From Ustilaginoidea virens (taxonomy: Eukaryota; Ascomycota; Sordariomycetes; Hypocreales; Clavicipitaceae): a stretch of DNA of 64,000 bases. The notes below the pieces were generated by a model, which searched no databases, was not told the origin of the DNA, and saw only the letters and a list, made by a program, of their open reading frames with translations. The DNA lies in NCBI RefSeq assembly GCF_000687475.1, contig NC_057316.1, positions 6,944,001 through 7,008,000 of the forward strand. The letters are read 5' to 3'. How positions within the stretch are numbered: position 1 is the stretch's first letter; each line of letters starts with the position of its first letter. A program made the position numbers and the translations under genes. Positions 1 to 11,916 of the stretch are shown piece by piece.

Positions 1-311
1 TTTTTTTTTTAATTACTTTTGGCCCTTTTGCTTTTTCTTCTTCTCCCCTTCCCCCCCGTGTAGTGTCTCACCACCCATCTTGTGACTCCTACAGTTGAGA
101 GGCTTCCGGCATTGCTTTCAGATGCACGAATACAGCAGCTAGCTTGACTGCCCCTTGAACCCCCCCCCCCCCCCCCTTTCTCCTTGGTCGAACTCAACTA
201 GCTGGCCACAGACGCGTTGCCTTGGTAGCGGACGAAGTCTTTTTCATCAACGGCGATACCGGCGGTTTTCGAGTATCACCCCTCCCCCCTTGTTGTTTCC
301 TGGGGAGGAGA
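1..311. other. Upstream region of the forkhead gene, no gene seen
   Basis: The window opens in a T-run, and a C-run sits near 160-177. No open frame with coding character is visible. This is presumably the promoter and 5' UTR of the downstream forkhead gene. The first in-frame ATG pair of that gene is at 312 and 315. Confidence 0.5.
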
Positions 312-2688
312 ATGATGGGCCCACTGTCCTCTGACAGCGTACATGCCGTGAGCTACACGAACATTGGTGACGGAGGGCAAGATCCGTCAGGCCGAATGCA
401 AGAGTTTGCTGCCGCGGCCAGAATCGACTATAAGCCCGCCATGGCCTTTGCGGGCCTGTCGTCGAAGCAGCCCGAGACTTGGTGTCTTTCCCCCGGATCC
501 ATCTCGGTCAAGACAGCCAAAGCCAAAGCCGCCTTTATGCCCTCATACTCCCCCCAGCCGAGAGCGCATGGCACCATGGCCCCGGGTCAGGCGGCGGCTG
601 CAGGGCAGGAAGCCTGGCCGCTAACGCCCCTGGGCTCCGGTTCCGACGGACTCGATCTCAGCTACTGCCTCCAGGACGCCCCCGCTGCGCTGGACGACAT
701 CAAGGCCGGCTACTTTGCCCCAGCGTCTCCCGGCGGGTGGTGCGCCCCCGGACCCATGCTGTATCCAGCAAGACCCGCGACAGCCGAGATGGCCGTGACG
801 GCGGCGGGGGCCAAGATGACGAGCTGCCACCCTCACACGGCGCCCGACGAGGCCCGGTCGTCGTCAGCCCCGGCCCCAGCCCCGGCCCCGGCCCCGGCCC
901 CGGCTCCGGCTGCGGCTGCACCTCTCGCCGCCTTTGCGCCCATTTCCGCGGCGGATCTCATCCTGGACTGCTTGGACGAGTTTCACCTGCCCCTGGGGCC
1001 CTCGGGGGCGCCCTCGCCGGGCCAGCTGTGGCCGGCGGACCTGTTCGCAGGGCCGGAGGCGAGCGGCACGAGCCCCGTCGCCCGGTCGGTGGCGTCCCTG
1101 ACGGACTCGCCTCCGGCGTCGGCGGGCGGCAGCACGCCGGGCGACGCGCCGTCCGCGGCGCAGCCACCCCCTCCCGACGCGCAGTCGGCCCCCTGCTCGG
1201 CGTCTCCGCCCTCGGACACGAACGAAGCCGAAGCCGCGTGCGGCGGGGAGAGATCCGACGAGCCGTACGCCAAGCTGATCTACAAGGCGTTTATGAGCCG
1301 TCCCGACCACTCCATGACGCTGCAGGAGATATACCAGTGGTTCCGAGAAAACACCAGCAAGGCAGTCACCGAGACTGGAGGCTGGCAGAACAGCATCCGC
1401 CACAACCTGAGCATGAACGCCGTATGTCTTTTCGCTGGGCCCCATCCCCTACCCCTGCCTCTGCTTTGCATTTCTTTTCTTTTTTTCTTTTTTTTTTTTT
1501 TTTTCCGTGCTTTCCCCTATATTCCCGGCCTTTTCTTCCCCCCCCTTCTCCCCCCTTTCCTTTTTCTGCTTTTGTTTCCAGAGAAGAAAAATTTTAAAAA
1601 AAAAATAAACACCAACGTCAGCCAAGGGTGCAAATCTAACATCTCCCCCCCCCCCCCCCCTTGGCCCCCTCGCCGGGCCCTCCCTTCCCCCCTCCCAGGC
1701 TTTCACAAAGCGGGACAAGGCCAGCTCGACTTCGCCCCGGTCCCTGTCCAGCGGCGACGACTCCAAGCGTGTCAACGAGTGGGTGCTGGAGGACTGGGCC
1801 ATCCGCAACGGCGTGCAGAGCACCACGCGGTACCGGAAGACCAACTACGCCAGGCGCGGAGGCCCTGGTCGAGTCGCCGTCAGCCCGTGGACGGTTGAGC
1901 ACTCGGCCAAAAGAGCACTATCGGGCCGCAAGGGCGGATGTGCGACCAGGAACTCGCGGCAGCGGAAACGCACGTACTGCCAAGTGATACCACTGGAGCA
2001 CACCGAGCACAATGCCCAACATGAGCATCAGCAGCAGCAGCAGCAGCAGCAACATCAGCAGCAACATGAACATGAACATCAACAGCACCAGCACCAGCAC
2101 CAGCAGCACCAGCACCAGCACCAGCAACACCACGACGTCCTCGACAGCTGCGGCGGCGGCAGGCAGTCGTGCTCGCCGTCCGCCGCAGAGCTCTACGAGT
2201 ACGCCGCCCGCCACGAGGGAGCCATCCCCCCCGGCATCAGCACCCGCTTCGACGCGGCGCCCTGCTTCGCCTCGCCCCTGGGGGCGGCCGGCGACTACGG
2301 CCTCGAGGCGAGCTTGGGCGCGGGCATGCCGCGCCCCCCCCACGAGCGGGAGGAGCACCTCCTGGCCAGCGGCAGCCACCTGCACCAGCAGCACCAGCAG
2401 CGCCTCCTCGCCCAGCATCATCATCATCATCATCATGTGGTTGCTTGCGACGAGCCGCCCATTGGCGGGCCGTACGCGAGGCTGCCCTCTGCGCATGTCC
2501 CAGCAGGGGCGGCGGCGGGCTTCGCCGACCCCCAGCGGCCCGGTGCTTGCCGAGCGTTCCCAGACGCCAACGCCTGCGCGGCGTCCCCTCCTGCACCGAC
2601 GTCGCCGCCTCGCCCGCCGTTTCATCATCATCATCAAGATCTGCTGGATCCGTACGTATGGTGGAGCCACCACAGCCAGTGCCTGTAA
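312..2688 (+). CDS. Forkhead (winged-helix) transcription factor
   Basis: Two exons, 312-1421 and 1699-2688, encode about 699 aa. The 277-bp intron has a GTATGT donor, a CTAAC branch site at 1636-1640 and a CCCAG acceptor. It is phase 0 and falls inside the DNA-binding domain. The forkhead domain covers about residues 316-413: it opens with EPYAKLIYKAF, contains the recognition-helix signature NSIRHNLSMN just before the intron, and ends with WVLEDWAIRNG. The N-terminal part is low complexity, with a Pro-Ala repeat near 870-920. The C-terminal part has CAG-encoded Gln runs, alternating His/Gln (about 2026-2130) and two poly-His stretches. The domain identifies a nuclear sequence-specific regulator; its targets cannot be read from the sequence. 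The start is the first ATG of a frame that stays open upstream. Poly-T and poly-C tracts crowd the intron. Confidence 0.87.
2026..2130 (+). repeat. CAG and CACCAG repeat coding Gln/His tract
   Basis: Within forkhead exon 2, a run of CAG/CAA/CAT codons is followed by alternating CAC and CAG codons, giving poly-Gln and then His-Gln repeats. Such tracts are prone to slippage, so the length may vary between strains. Confidence 0.9.
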
Positions 2689-3472
2689 CATGTCCCAGGC
2701 GTGTGTGTTGTTTTTCCTCTTTTTCTTTGCCTTTTTTTTTTTTTTTTTGCGTTTCTTTTTTTTTTTTATAACAACACTCCGCGTAGCCAAAAATCAACAA
2801 TGGGGGGGGGGGGGGGGGGGGCGGGTGCAACGCGGAGGGGGGTGGGGGCAACGACGACGGCCAAGGGGAATAAAATTCCAACACCCACCCCCAATTCCTT
2901 CCCCCCCCCCCCCCGGTCGCTGGTCGCGTGTTGAGACGGATTTCGCCCCCTTTTCTCGGCCGATACGCTCTGATGCTGTTGCCTCGGGGCTGCAAGTTTT
3001 CATCGCCAAGCCTTTGTTGGCTCCTGCTTTCTTTTCGCGTCATCTTGTTTTTTTCTGTTTTTCTGCTCGTTTCTTTGGGACCCAAGGGGAAGGGCAGGTG
3101 GGCGGGCGGGGGGGCGTGGCGTGGCGTGGCGAAAGGGGGGGTTTTACATGTGTCATGGGCGGTTGAAACGGTTTTTTTTTTATTTTTTTTTTGTGTGTTC
3201 GCGGCACAAGGTCACTCACTGTTCCAAGGTTCAACGACGATGGCCTTTTTTTTTTTTTCCTATTCTTCTTTGTACTCTCAATTTTCAACTTTTTATGTTA
3301 GGGGAAAGACGCGCAAAAAAAAAAGAATAAACGGGGTGTGGGGTCAATGCCAGATTCGCTGCAACGACAAAATTCCCAGTCCAGCCATTTTGAAGGCGGG
3401 GAGTCCCGAGACTACGAAACAAGGGGATGTGATCTGATCCTTGTCTTTATTTCTGCCTCTACCTTTTTACCT

Positions 3473-3474
<2 letters not shown>

Positions 3475-3516
<42 letters not shown>
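3475..3516. repeat. T42 homopolymer
   Basis: An uninterrupted run of 42 T, the longest homopolymer in the window, in gene-poor DNA. Confidence 0.9.
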
Positions 3517-3520
<4 letters not shown>

Positions 3521-3875
3521 CACCAAGATTTTCCCGCCTTCCTTTTCCTTTTGTCCTCCTTCACGCCCCCTTTCGTCTACGACCAAGCGCCCCGTCCTTT
3601 GCTGAGCGCCTTGCCCAGCAGAGGCCCGGTGCCCGGCGCCCGGTGCCTTGCCTTGCCTTTTTTTTTTTTTCTTTTTCTTTTCCTTTGCAGGCTGCAGAGG
3701 TGGATAACGCGCTCTTGTGCGTTGTGCGATGGATGGCATGCAGCATGATAGGCAAAAACCCAGTGATCTGGATGGCTCCCATCTGGGACCCGATCGGTTC
3801 TCTTGGGAAAAATGACAAGTCACATGGGGGAGGGGCATGGCCATGGATAGATGGATTAGGGGAAGCACCAAGACC

Positions 3876-3880
<5 letters not shown>

Positions 3881-3909
<29 letters not shown>
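3881..3909. repeat. (GA)n microsatellite
   Basis: About 14 perfect GA units in non-coding DNA. Confidence 0.95.
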
Positions 3910-4401
3910 CATCTCAACAAATCAGCGGTTGCGTGCGGGCCAGCCAGCGATGGATGCAATGTAACTCGGGAGTGGGACGAACGCCATCGAATCAGGAATC
4001 CAGACTAATCTGGGGAAGAAAAAAGAAAAAAAAAGAGGGAAAAATTGGGCGAGGGGGCGCCTGAACTGCCGTGTCGTGCTCGTCAGAAGCCGCGTCACTC
4101 GAGAGCGCTGCTGGAGTTGTTGGTTTCAAGCCGTTTTCTCCGGTCGCTTGTTCTGACGGTATTCGCCGCGCTATTCGGTCCCGTCTTTTTTTTTCTTGCT
4201 GTTTTCTCTGATTTTCTTCTTGTGGGGGACGTATATATATATATAAGAATGTCGCTGGCAACGGCAGATGGGCCATCTCGAGGCAGGCGTTCGCCGAGGG
4301 CTTTTGTGTGTCTTGGATTCATGGTTCTTTTCGGTCGTGACCCATGGGCGTCTTGTGCCGGCTTGCTCTAGCGATAGTTGGTTCCAAGTCAAAGACGCAA
4401 T

Positions 4402-4422
4402 GTCGGTCGGTCGGTCGGTCGG
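4402..4422. repeat. (GGTC)n microsatellite
   Basis: About five tetranucleotide GGTC units. Confidence 0.85.
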
Positions 4423-5079
4423 CTGCAACAGCGCAACCCGTTCGTTCCTCGCCAGATGCTCGCTCGCTCGACTCGACTCGGCAGATTAATCATTAGACTG
4501 CCAAGGCTCGTTGGAGCCTGCCTGGAGGGGGAGCAGGGGGCGCAGGGGGCGCAGGGGGCGGCGGCAAGGATAAACAAGGCCGCGCGCGCGCAAAGCAAGC
4601 AAGGGCCGGGGGCCCGAGGTGGTGTGGTGGCTGCAAGTCCTGCAAACACACGCCCTCGTCATGGCAATTGGTCAGAGTGTCGCGTGCGACCTGGTCGTTG
4701 ATTGCCTCTTTGGGTTGGCAGGAGATGCCAATTTTGGCAGCGGCTGCATTAGACGCCCTGGGATGGGGCCGTCTCATTGTTGGCCAGGATCAATGAATGA
4801 CCGGTGTGGAGGGATTGAACATGCGCCCAGGGATTTTTTTGATTTTTTTTTTTTTTTTTTGCATTTCGCTTCTTGACTCTTGGTCTTGGCTCTTGGTCTT
4901 GGCTCTTGGTTCCTGGCTCTCGGCTTCCTTGGCTTCCTGGCTTCCTATGTAGCTTCCGGGGAGCTGGGACCACGCGAGATTGTTGTTTCGGCCGAGTAGA
5001 CTCCCCCGAGTCCGACCGATTGTAGTCAGGATTGACTAATGGCCCGGAGGAGCCTGGCCCTTTCTTTCCTAGGGACGAG

Positions 5080-5122
5080 CAACGCGCAACGCGCAACACG
5101 CAACACGCAACACGCAACGAGC
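5080..5122. repeat. Heptamer minisatellite CGCAACA-type
   Basis: Five to six tandem units of CGCAACG or CGCAACA, ending beside GAGCATGCGAGCATG. Confidence 0.85.
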
Positions 5123-5190
5123 ATGCGAGCATGGGGCCTCGAGATTATAGCCATGTTTCAAGGCCAGGCGTGCAGAGGACGCATTGGCTG

Positions 5191-5250
5191 GACTTGCGGA
5201 CTTGCGGACTCGCGGACTCGCAGACTTGCAGACTTGCAGACTTGCAGACT
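5191..5250. repeat. 8-bp minisatellite GACTTGCG/GACTTGCA
   Basis: About seven tandem octamers. The unit drifts from GACTTGCG through GACTCGCG to GACTTGCA, which suggests stepwise slippage. Confidence 0.9.
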
Positions 5251-5550
5251 TTGCAGCATGCATCTTTTCCACTGTTGGGCCAATCCAGGCAGTCGAGGCA
5301 GTCGGGACAAATGGCCCATCGTCCTTCATCGTCTTGTCCGTCCTTGTGCCAATGCACCTTGGTTCCAGCAGGGCTAGCAAAAGCTGCAGTCACGGGCCTT
5401 GCCGGCATCCCGCCCGCAGGAGACGCATGTTGATGGATGCCCCGGAGGAGAACGCAAGCGGCCCGTGGCCCAAAAGGTCGGGACTAAGCACACTGGCCCG
5501 CTGCGTCCCCTTGACTTCCCTGGAGACGGGATTGGTGAACCGGGGGCCAA

Positions 5551-5573
5551 GGGGGGGGGGGGGGGGGGGGGGG
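5551..5573. repeat. G23 homopolymer
   Basis: Uninterrupted run of 23 G on the plus strand. Confidence 0.9.
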
Positions 5574-5761
5574 TGGCATGGGGATGAGGGCGCCTTGGCT
5601 TCAGGATGGCTTGCCAGGGCGTTGCCGAGGCTCGCTGGGGTCTTGCTGATCCTTGCAATTGTTGCTGCTGCTGCTGCTGTTGGGTCGGAGAATTGTCAGC
5701 GGCGGGCTGTGCGAATCCCAAAGTCATGGCGTCTTGAGACATGCTTTGTGGAGAGTCCCGA

Positions 5762-5804
5762 GTCCTGAGCTCCTTGTCCTGAGCTCCTTGTCCTGAGCTC
5801 CTTG
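5762..5804. repeat. Triplicated 14-bp unit GTCCTGAGCTCCTT
   Basis: Three tandem copies of the 14-mer; the last copy ends with a one-base change. Confidence 0.85.
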
Positions 5805-6808
5805 GTCCTTTACTAGTGTCAAACGGTCAACCTTTCGCATCTTGCATATGCAAATGAACCCTCGGGGAACGACGACATCGTGTATACGTGTCTGGGTGTG
5901 GACGGCAACCCATCTTTGTCTCCCTTGTCAACAAGTCTCTTCCCCTTACCCTTCCCCTCCCCTTGCCTCTTTTTTCCCGTTTTTTTTTTCTTTTCGTTTT
6001 CTTTTTTCGTTTTCTTTGTTTTTTTCCTCCTTTTTTTTTCCCCCCCCCCTCCCTTTATCATGCAACCTTTGGGGCTGTGACAGCTTGTCGTCGTCGTCTC
6101 CAATCATCATCTTGACGCATCGCCGTCTCGCCGGCTTACCCTTCCAGTCCCTTTCGTTCGTTCTTGAGCTGGCCTGGCCGATTGAGAAGCCCCCAAAGTT
6201 GCATTCATCTCGGGAGATTCTGCAGCAACGTCTCTCGACCTCCATGTCTCAGATGAGCACGAGGTGCGACATTCCCGAATCGTTGTTCGGCCCAGAATGG
6301 AACAGGAAGAGGGATAAAAACGGGACAAATGGATAAACGGGCCTTGTGCTGCACACGTGCGCGCGTCTTGTCCGTCTCTCCATCTCTATCCGTGGTCCGT
6401 ACCAAGCACACCTTATTCCCTCCCTCCTTGTCCGCCCTGCTGTCCAACTTCCCGGTTTTGGGCCTGGGAGCACGCACATGGGCCAGCAGCCTGTCGAGTA
6501 AGTGTGTTGGTCAGAACGACTGGGCCTGAACTGACTGACTCGATGGCCACGGTGGTCGGATGGGCAGCTAGAGTCAGGCAGAGGCAGAGAATCCCGCAGA
6601 GACAGCGTGCGTTGTGCGACAAGGCACATCCTTTCTTCACCAAGACCAAGGGCATGCTGGCATGGCATGCCTCGCGCAGGACTCCTTTTCCTCCCTGCTC
6701 CATCACCCAGCATTCATCCATTCGTCCATTCATCCGCCTGGTGGCCTGACGCCTCCGGGATGGAACCAGCCGCGCAAGTTTCGCATGGCATGCAAAGAGT
6801 AAGAATAA

Positions 6809-6843
6809 AATAATAATAATAATAATGATAATAATAATAATAA
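6809..6843. repeat. (AAT)n microsatellite
   Basis: AT-rich trinucleotide run with one TGAT interruption, next to an A-run. Confidence 0.85.
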
Positions 6844-7268
6844 AGTAAAAAAAAAAAAAAAGTGTTCCGCTCAAGAAATGTGCGCGGGCGCAGCGTTGCA
6901 TATGCGAGAGAGAGCAGGGAGGGGGAGGAGCACAACGCTCCTGCGGCGCAGTACATCGAAGGAGGTGTTCGAATATTGCAAAGCCCCGAGCCAGTCATTC
7001 GCATACATGTAATGTAGCACCACGACCTTCAGAGTCACACTTGGCTGCATTCGTTGTCTGAGACAGAGCGGCAAAAGGCGCATGCATGGCTAATGCCCAT
7101 AATGCCCACCCGGCATCCTCCTGCGGCTGTCAGTCAATCGCCGATGCGCTTGTTCCTTCATACACTCGGCCTCAGCATTGTCTTTCAACGCAGGTGGGAA
7201 CAAGGGGGACCCACCAGCAAGGAAGCAACAAGAGCAGAAAAATAAAGCTCATCCTCTTGATGGGCAGA

Positions 7269-7272
7269 GCCA

Positions 7273-7339
<67 letters not shown>
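7269..7339. repeat. Hexamer repeat (CCTGAG)n
   Basis: About eleven tandem CCTGAG units. They give apparent Ser-Leu or Gly-Ser dipeptide frames that are not genes. Confidence 0.95.
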
Positions 7340-8160
7340 GCCAAAGGGGGAACGGCGGTCGCCAAGGCCGTATGCCAGGGCCCAGGAGGCATGTAACGTG
7401 AACAAAAGCAATCGCGACTACGTAAACCGCTGAATCGTGCAGCACAACCACGATCGCAACCTCGTCTTGGATTTGGAAACTGAAGGCAATCCGCGTTTTC
7501 CTGGCTGCCTAACTGAGGTGGCACAATCAAGTCTCGAGTCTCCAGACTCTACTCCGTAGTGCCTTTCGTTCTCTTGTCTTGTTTCATTGTCCGTGACGAC
7601 GCCTGGCTGAAACAGCGCATTTGCTATGTACCCAGCCCACACGGGAGCAGATGAAAGATAAAGAAACGACCTCAAGTCCTTGTCGAGCAATTGGCCGGGC
7701 CCCGCTGGCGTCCCAACAACGTCTGCCGTGCCGTGCTGCGCCGTGCTGTGCTGTGCTGTGCTGTGCTGCACAAGTCTGTTACGTCCCTTGGCCGCGTTTT
7801 CCATCCACTTTGCATTCTCGATATATCATCTGGAGGCGACAGTTTCCAGCGCTGACCATCATTGCCGACACGGAGATTGACCTGGACATTGGCCAGCAGT
7901 CATGCGAAACGACACATCAGCCATGGCTGTCCACTGTCTTCTGTTTCTTCGGCCCAGTTACAGGTCATGTCCTGAGTCGAGACATTATGTCGGACTCGGG
8001 AAAATCGCCCTTTAGTCATCGAGAGATTGCCATGCTGCCTTCTTTAGAAACCTCAACTTTCTTGTTTCAGCCCCCCCCCTCTCCCTGTGGCTCGGACATG
8101 CCGATTCGGGGCCGTTTGCCGAGGCCCAAGATTCGCACCGCGCGCGCGCTTCTTCCTTTC

Positions 8161-8376
8161 GCCCTGTTGCCTCTTCAGCCGTAGATGCCGGGCATCATAA
8201 GGTCATTGCCGTCTTACACCTACCGCTTGCAGCAGCAGCAGCAATCTTAGGTACCTTGCCGCGTACAGGCCCTGTTGCCTCTTCAGCCGTAGATGCCGGG
8301 CATCATAAGGTCATTGCCGTCTTACACCTACCGCTTGCAGCAGCAGCAGCAATCTTAGGTACCTTGCCGCGTACAG
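8161..8376. repeat. Perfect 108-bp tandem duplication
   Basis: Bases 8161-8268 recur without a mismatch at 8269-8376. Each copy holds an AGGTACCT palindrome (8249-8256 and 8357-8364) and a short CAG run. Complete identity suggests a recent event. No gene is affected. Confidence 0.95.
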
Positions 8377-9677
8377 GCTGGCACGTTCCGGTTCGAGAAG
8401 TCGGCGCCATGGTGAGAAAGGGTAGGACACGGATGAGGCGAGAATGGGGCGACGACTGAAGGTGCTCAATCCAATAAATATGTCTTCTGCCCAGATCTAC
8501 AATCCTTGGTCCGGTTGCACCTGCAATGGCACACACGCAATCATTGGTCGGCTGACTGTCCACAATGCGCAGCTGAGAACCGTTCTGGACGCATGCTATG
8601 CACAGGGCCATGGTCTATAAACAAGGCGCTACCTCTGACCAAGACATATGACAGGTTCTCTGCTCACGTCGCCTTGCCCGGCATGTCCGTCCAGCCCTGG
8701 GCATATTTCTGCAAATGTCTCGCCCTATAAATCGTCATCGAGATGACGGAATGTTATAGATCAAAACAGGCAAGCCGGGAGTGTCGCACGTAGGATTGTC
8801 AGGTTTCACCTGCAGATTCAGCGGGGTATCATATATTCTGGTGCCAAGTTACTCTCCGTATGCCGGCACAGAATACCAAAAGAGGCCGTCTCCAGCCGCT
8901 GTTCCGAGTTAAGGTACCATGGTGATAAAGGCCTTCCCTGGTCTACACGAGCGGCGGCTAAATTCTCCCTGCCGCCAGAAGAAGCCAAGCCTTGTCGCGA
9001 CGTCACGGGTACCTTGCCTTTACCAACGAGGTGCCACACCCATCAATCATCCTTGCGAAGGTCTGAGAAGCTGCTCCGGGAAGCGCGTCGGCTGCGTGAT
9101 GAATCAGACCAGCATTCACAACTCTCTATAATCTGATTAGGAGCATATTCAAGGTCAAGGGCGAACAGGGGGCCGAACCGCAATTTTCAGCATCCTCTTC
9201 ATGTTGCCGTAATTTGCTCCGCTGTGACGTCTGCCGCAAGCCTTGTCCCCAGTTCTGGGGCGCAGTCATCCGAGAATACATCCCACTGACTAGACTCTGC
9301 GGTTTGCCACGGACGGGAAGAAGCACGAAACCTAGAATCCAAGGCTGGTACCAATCAAGTTCGGGCTTCTAATGCTGGCAACCTGCCTCACCGCTGTCGC
9401 GAGGATGACTCGTGAACCGTAAAAATCGATTAACAAGGCTGAAACCTGACGAGGGCCTCAAGCCTCTTCAGCCCCCTAGCTGTACAGACGCTACTTTCGT
9501 ATAATGAGTCTCGACAGTCTATGCAAGCGCCCCGAGGTATGTATCCAGGATGCGACCAGAATATTCGCCCATCGCCATGGATATCCTTGAACTATCACCA
9601 TTTCTGGGAAAGAAGTATGCCAAAAGCAAAATTCTTCCGCTTCCTACTTCAATTTTGCAGTTGGGGCTCGATGAAAA

Positions 9678-11297
9678 TCAAAACCGCCTCTTCTTTTTTG
9701 CAGGTCCAGCAGCTGCTTTCCTTTCCAGTTCTCGCTTAAGTTCCTCCCGTTTCCGATTTGCTCGTTCTTCTGAGGTCTCCCTTAATCTCTGCTCCACGGA
9801 TGACTTGTCGCTGTTCGTTATTACTCGCCCTCGGTCGTCACGGTCTAGATTGATAGACTTGGACACTCTGCCACCAATCGTGCCCAACTTCTTGTGACTC
9901 GTGGCATCAGCGTTTGATGGCTTTGCCACGGGCTCATCCTTGCCAAGCGGCTGCGAATTTACGGCTCTTCCTCCGATTCTGCCAAGGCCTCCTTTTTTTG
10001 ACCCTGAAGCCACGGGAGGGCTCTTTGGTGACGGTACGGAGGAAGATTCCGGTAATTCTGCAGTTGCATCGTCATTATCATCTGATGCTTCTGAGGCTGT
10101 TTCGATATCATCCACTGGCCGCTCTGCTGTATTACTTCTCAAGGGGAGTGACGGAGACAGAGGTGACACCAGTTTTTGCTTCCCCCCAATGACATCAAAC
10201 TGTGAACTGCGAGTTGTAGTTTCAGACTGGCGCTGCCGGTCGGACAAGGCAGGTTCTGCGTTCTTACTAGGCATGACACAGTCCTCTTCGTCGTCTGTGG
10301 GGGTGTCGACCGTAGCTACATCAGTCTTTTTCGGGGCGCCGTGAGTGGTAGATTTGAGACGCGGTGGTGTGGATTGAACTTGAAACTCGTCATCGCCTTC
10401 GAGGCCCGCAGCATCTTTCTCGGTTGGGTAGAGCGTTTCCTTCGAGACTGGCAACTCCGACTGTTTCTGTTGGGTCCTTAGGCTTGTTGACCGAAAATCC
10501 TTCCACCATCTATCCAACTCTGGGGACTTGTCCACTTCCAACCCGGGATATGACGTGTTGGATGCATCCGTGAACGCGCTCTTTATTAGATCACTGACAT
10601 TTCTTGGGCCCATTTCTTCGGTTTCGAGCTCGTCCTGCCAGACGGATTGGTTAAACGGAGCTAGTCCCCTGATCCGCTCCTCAGCCGTGGCACGTGTGAC
10701 CTTCTTCCGACCAGAGAGGCCTGTAAATACATGCTCCAGTCCAGTACCCATCGCTTCGATTTTGTCCATCAGCTTGGTCAAAACTGCATCCTTTTGTTTT
10801 ATAACGTGAATGAGTGACCCGACTTGCTGCATTTTATTCGAATATGCTTGAATTAACGGCAAAACCAAAGCTGTGCCAATGGTAGATGGTGGTTGTTTTG
10901 ACAAGTGCATCGGCCATCTGAAAGGCTCAAACCCAGGAAGTCGGCAGGTAACTTTAATAGTCAAGCCGTCCTCTCCGGCATCCGTCGGATTTGCTGGAGA
11001 TATGGTCAGGTCCGTGGTGTGGTGTCCCTTGTAGTCGGGATCCAATGCCGATCTCAAACATGACAGAAAAGTTGCCATATTCTCTGCGGTATCACTTGGA
11101 TCGATGCTGATGTTCTCGCTCCAGCCTCTCATGCAGATGCCCTTACGCTCGAGGCTCTCTTCCCAAATGTTTGCCATGTCACTAAGGCGAACAACGTAGG
11201 AAGAGGAGCCCAAGTCCATGGAAACCAAAAGTATGGGGATATCGGAGCATGCGCTCGCTGGCAGAGGATGCCAAACCCCAGCCCTAGTACCGGCCAT
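9678..11297 (-). CDS. nej1: NHEJ factor NEJ1/XLF
   Basis: Single exon of 539 aa; the start is the first ATG (11297), since the frame further upstream offers only a TTG. Residues about 1-135 match the XLF/Nej1 head: a WHPLP motif near the N-terminus, then the ILLVSMDLGSSSYVVRLSD strand region and a SIDPSD segment. A helical stalk follows (about 135-210, starting around LVLPLIQAYSNKMQQV). The rest is a Ser/Thr- and acid-rich low-complexity tail. It ends in the basic-aromatic motif PAKKKRRF, which resembles the C-terminal Ku/Lif1-contact motif of Nej1 proteins. The family works in the nucleus with ligase IV-Lif1 and Ku in non-homologous end joining. It is divergent from phr1, with 1.25 kb between the starts. 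Identification rests on head and tail motifs. Confidence 0.88.
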   Translation of the reverse strand: MAGTRAGVWHPLPASACSDIPILLVSMDLGSSSYVVRLSDMANIWEESLERKGICMRGWSENISIDPSDTAENMATFLSCLRSALDPDYKGHHTTDLTISPANPTDAGEDGLTIKVTCRLPGFEPFRWPMHLSKQPPSTIGTALVLPLIQAYSNKMQQVGSLIHVIKQKDAVLTKLMDKIEAMGTGLEHVFTGLSGRKKVTRATAEERIRGLAPFNQSVWQDELETEEMGPRNVSDLIKSAFTDASNTSYPGLEVDKSPELDRWWKDFRSTSLRTQQKQSELPVSKETLYPTEKDAAGLEGDDEFQVQSTPPRLKSTTHGAPKKTDVATVDTPTDDEEDCVMPSKNAEPALSDRQRQSETTTRSSQFDVIGGKQKLVSPLSPSLPLRSNTAERPVDDIETASEASDDNDDATAELPESSSVPSPKSPPVASGSKKGGLGRIGGRAVNSQPLGKDEPVAKPSNADATSHKKLGTIGGRVSKSINLDRDDRGRVITNSDKSSVEQRLRETSEERANRKREELKRELERKAAAGPAKKKRRF

Positions 11298-11883
11298 GAC
11301 AATAAACAAGGTTATGGTAAGCTGCTTTGTTCAGGCAATGAGGGCGAAACCGGCCGTTCCATCCATGGAATTTGTGGAGCATCAAAAAATCCTGCAACGG
11401 CGCTGTGTTTTATAACAATGTGTCACTGGAACGGTCCGTAGGGCCGAGTCTCGGCGATTACACACTGAGGGTCCTCGTCCGATAGACTGTAAGAAGACTT
11501 GTTTAGTCTATATTACACAAGAGAGCCGTTGTAAGGGTGTGCTCGGTGAAATCCAGAAGAGTTTCAGCACAGCCATAGACTAGGGTTTCACCGACAACGC
11601 GGTAAGAATAGTTTAGTCTCCGTCCTGCTTAGCTCGGGGTTAATGGAGGGGAATCTGTACCGTTGCGGCGATCTGTCTCTCGGCCTCTTGGCGCCTGGTG
11701 TGGCTCCTAAGGATGAGCCAAAAGGTGGTGGTGCAACAGAGTATTCGTGAGCGGGAAATATCACGACAAGAAAAGGCTAAACGAAGATTTCAATAAATGC
11801 CGATAAAACGTGGAACACGCCGCGGGCAGCAAGGTTTGGACGGAGCCGCACTTTGTTGATCTCAAAGAGCATGTGCAAGCTTG

Positions 11884-11916
<33 letters not shown>

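Larger units (their letters stand above)
2689..9677. other. 7-kb gene-poor stretch rich in simple repeats
   Basis: Between the forkhead stop and the 3' end of nej1 there is no open frame with convincing codon bias, splice structure or recognisable motif. The open frames present are short and mostly overlap homopolymers or minisatellites. The stretch holds T42, G-runs, (GA)n, several 6-14 bp minisatellites and a 108-bp tandem duplication, listed separately. A long forkhead 3' UTR or a non-coding RNA could lie here but cannot be shown. Confidence 0.6.

Noticed and set aside
3475..3516. Poly-T as the reverse-transcribed tail of a retroelement
   Set aside because: No target-site duplication, reverse transcriptase or element body is visible beside it, and similar runs of T, A, C and G are scattered widely.
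7269..7339. Possible dipeptide-repeat protein frames
   Set aside because: Entirely explained by the CCTGAG hexamer repeat.
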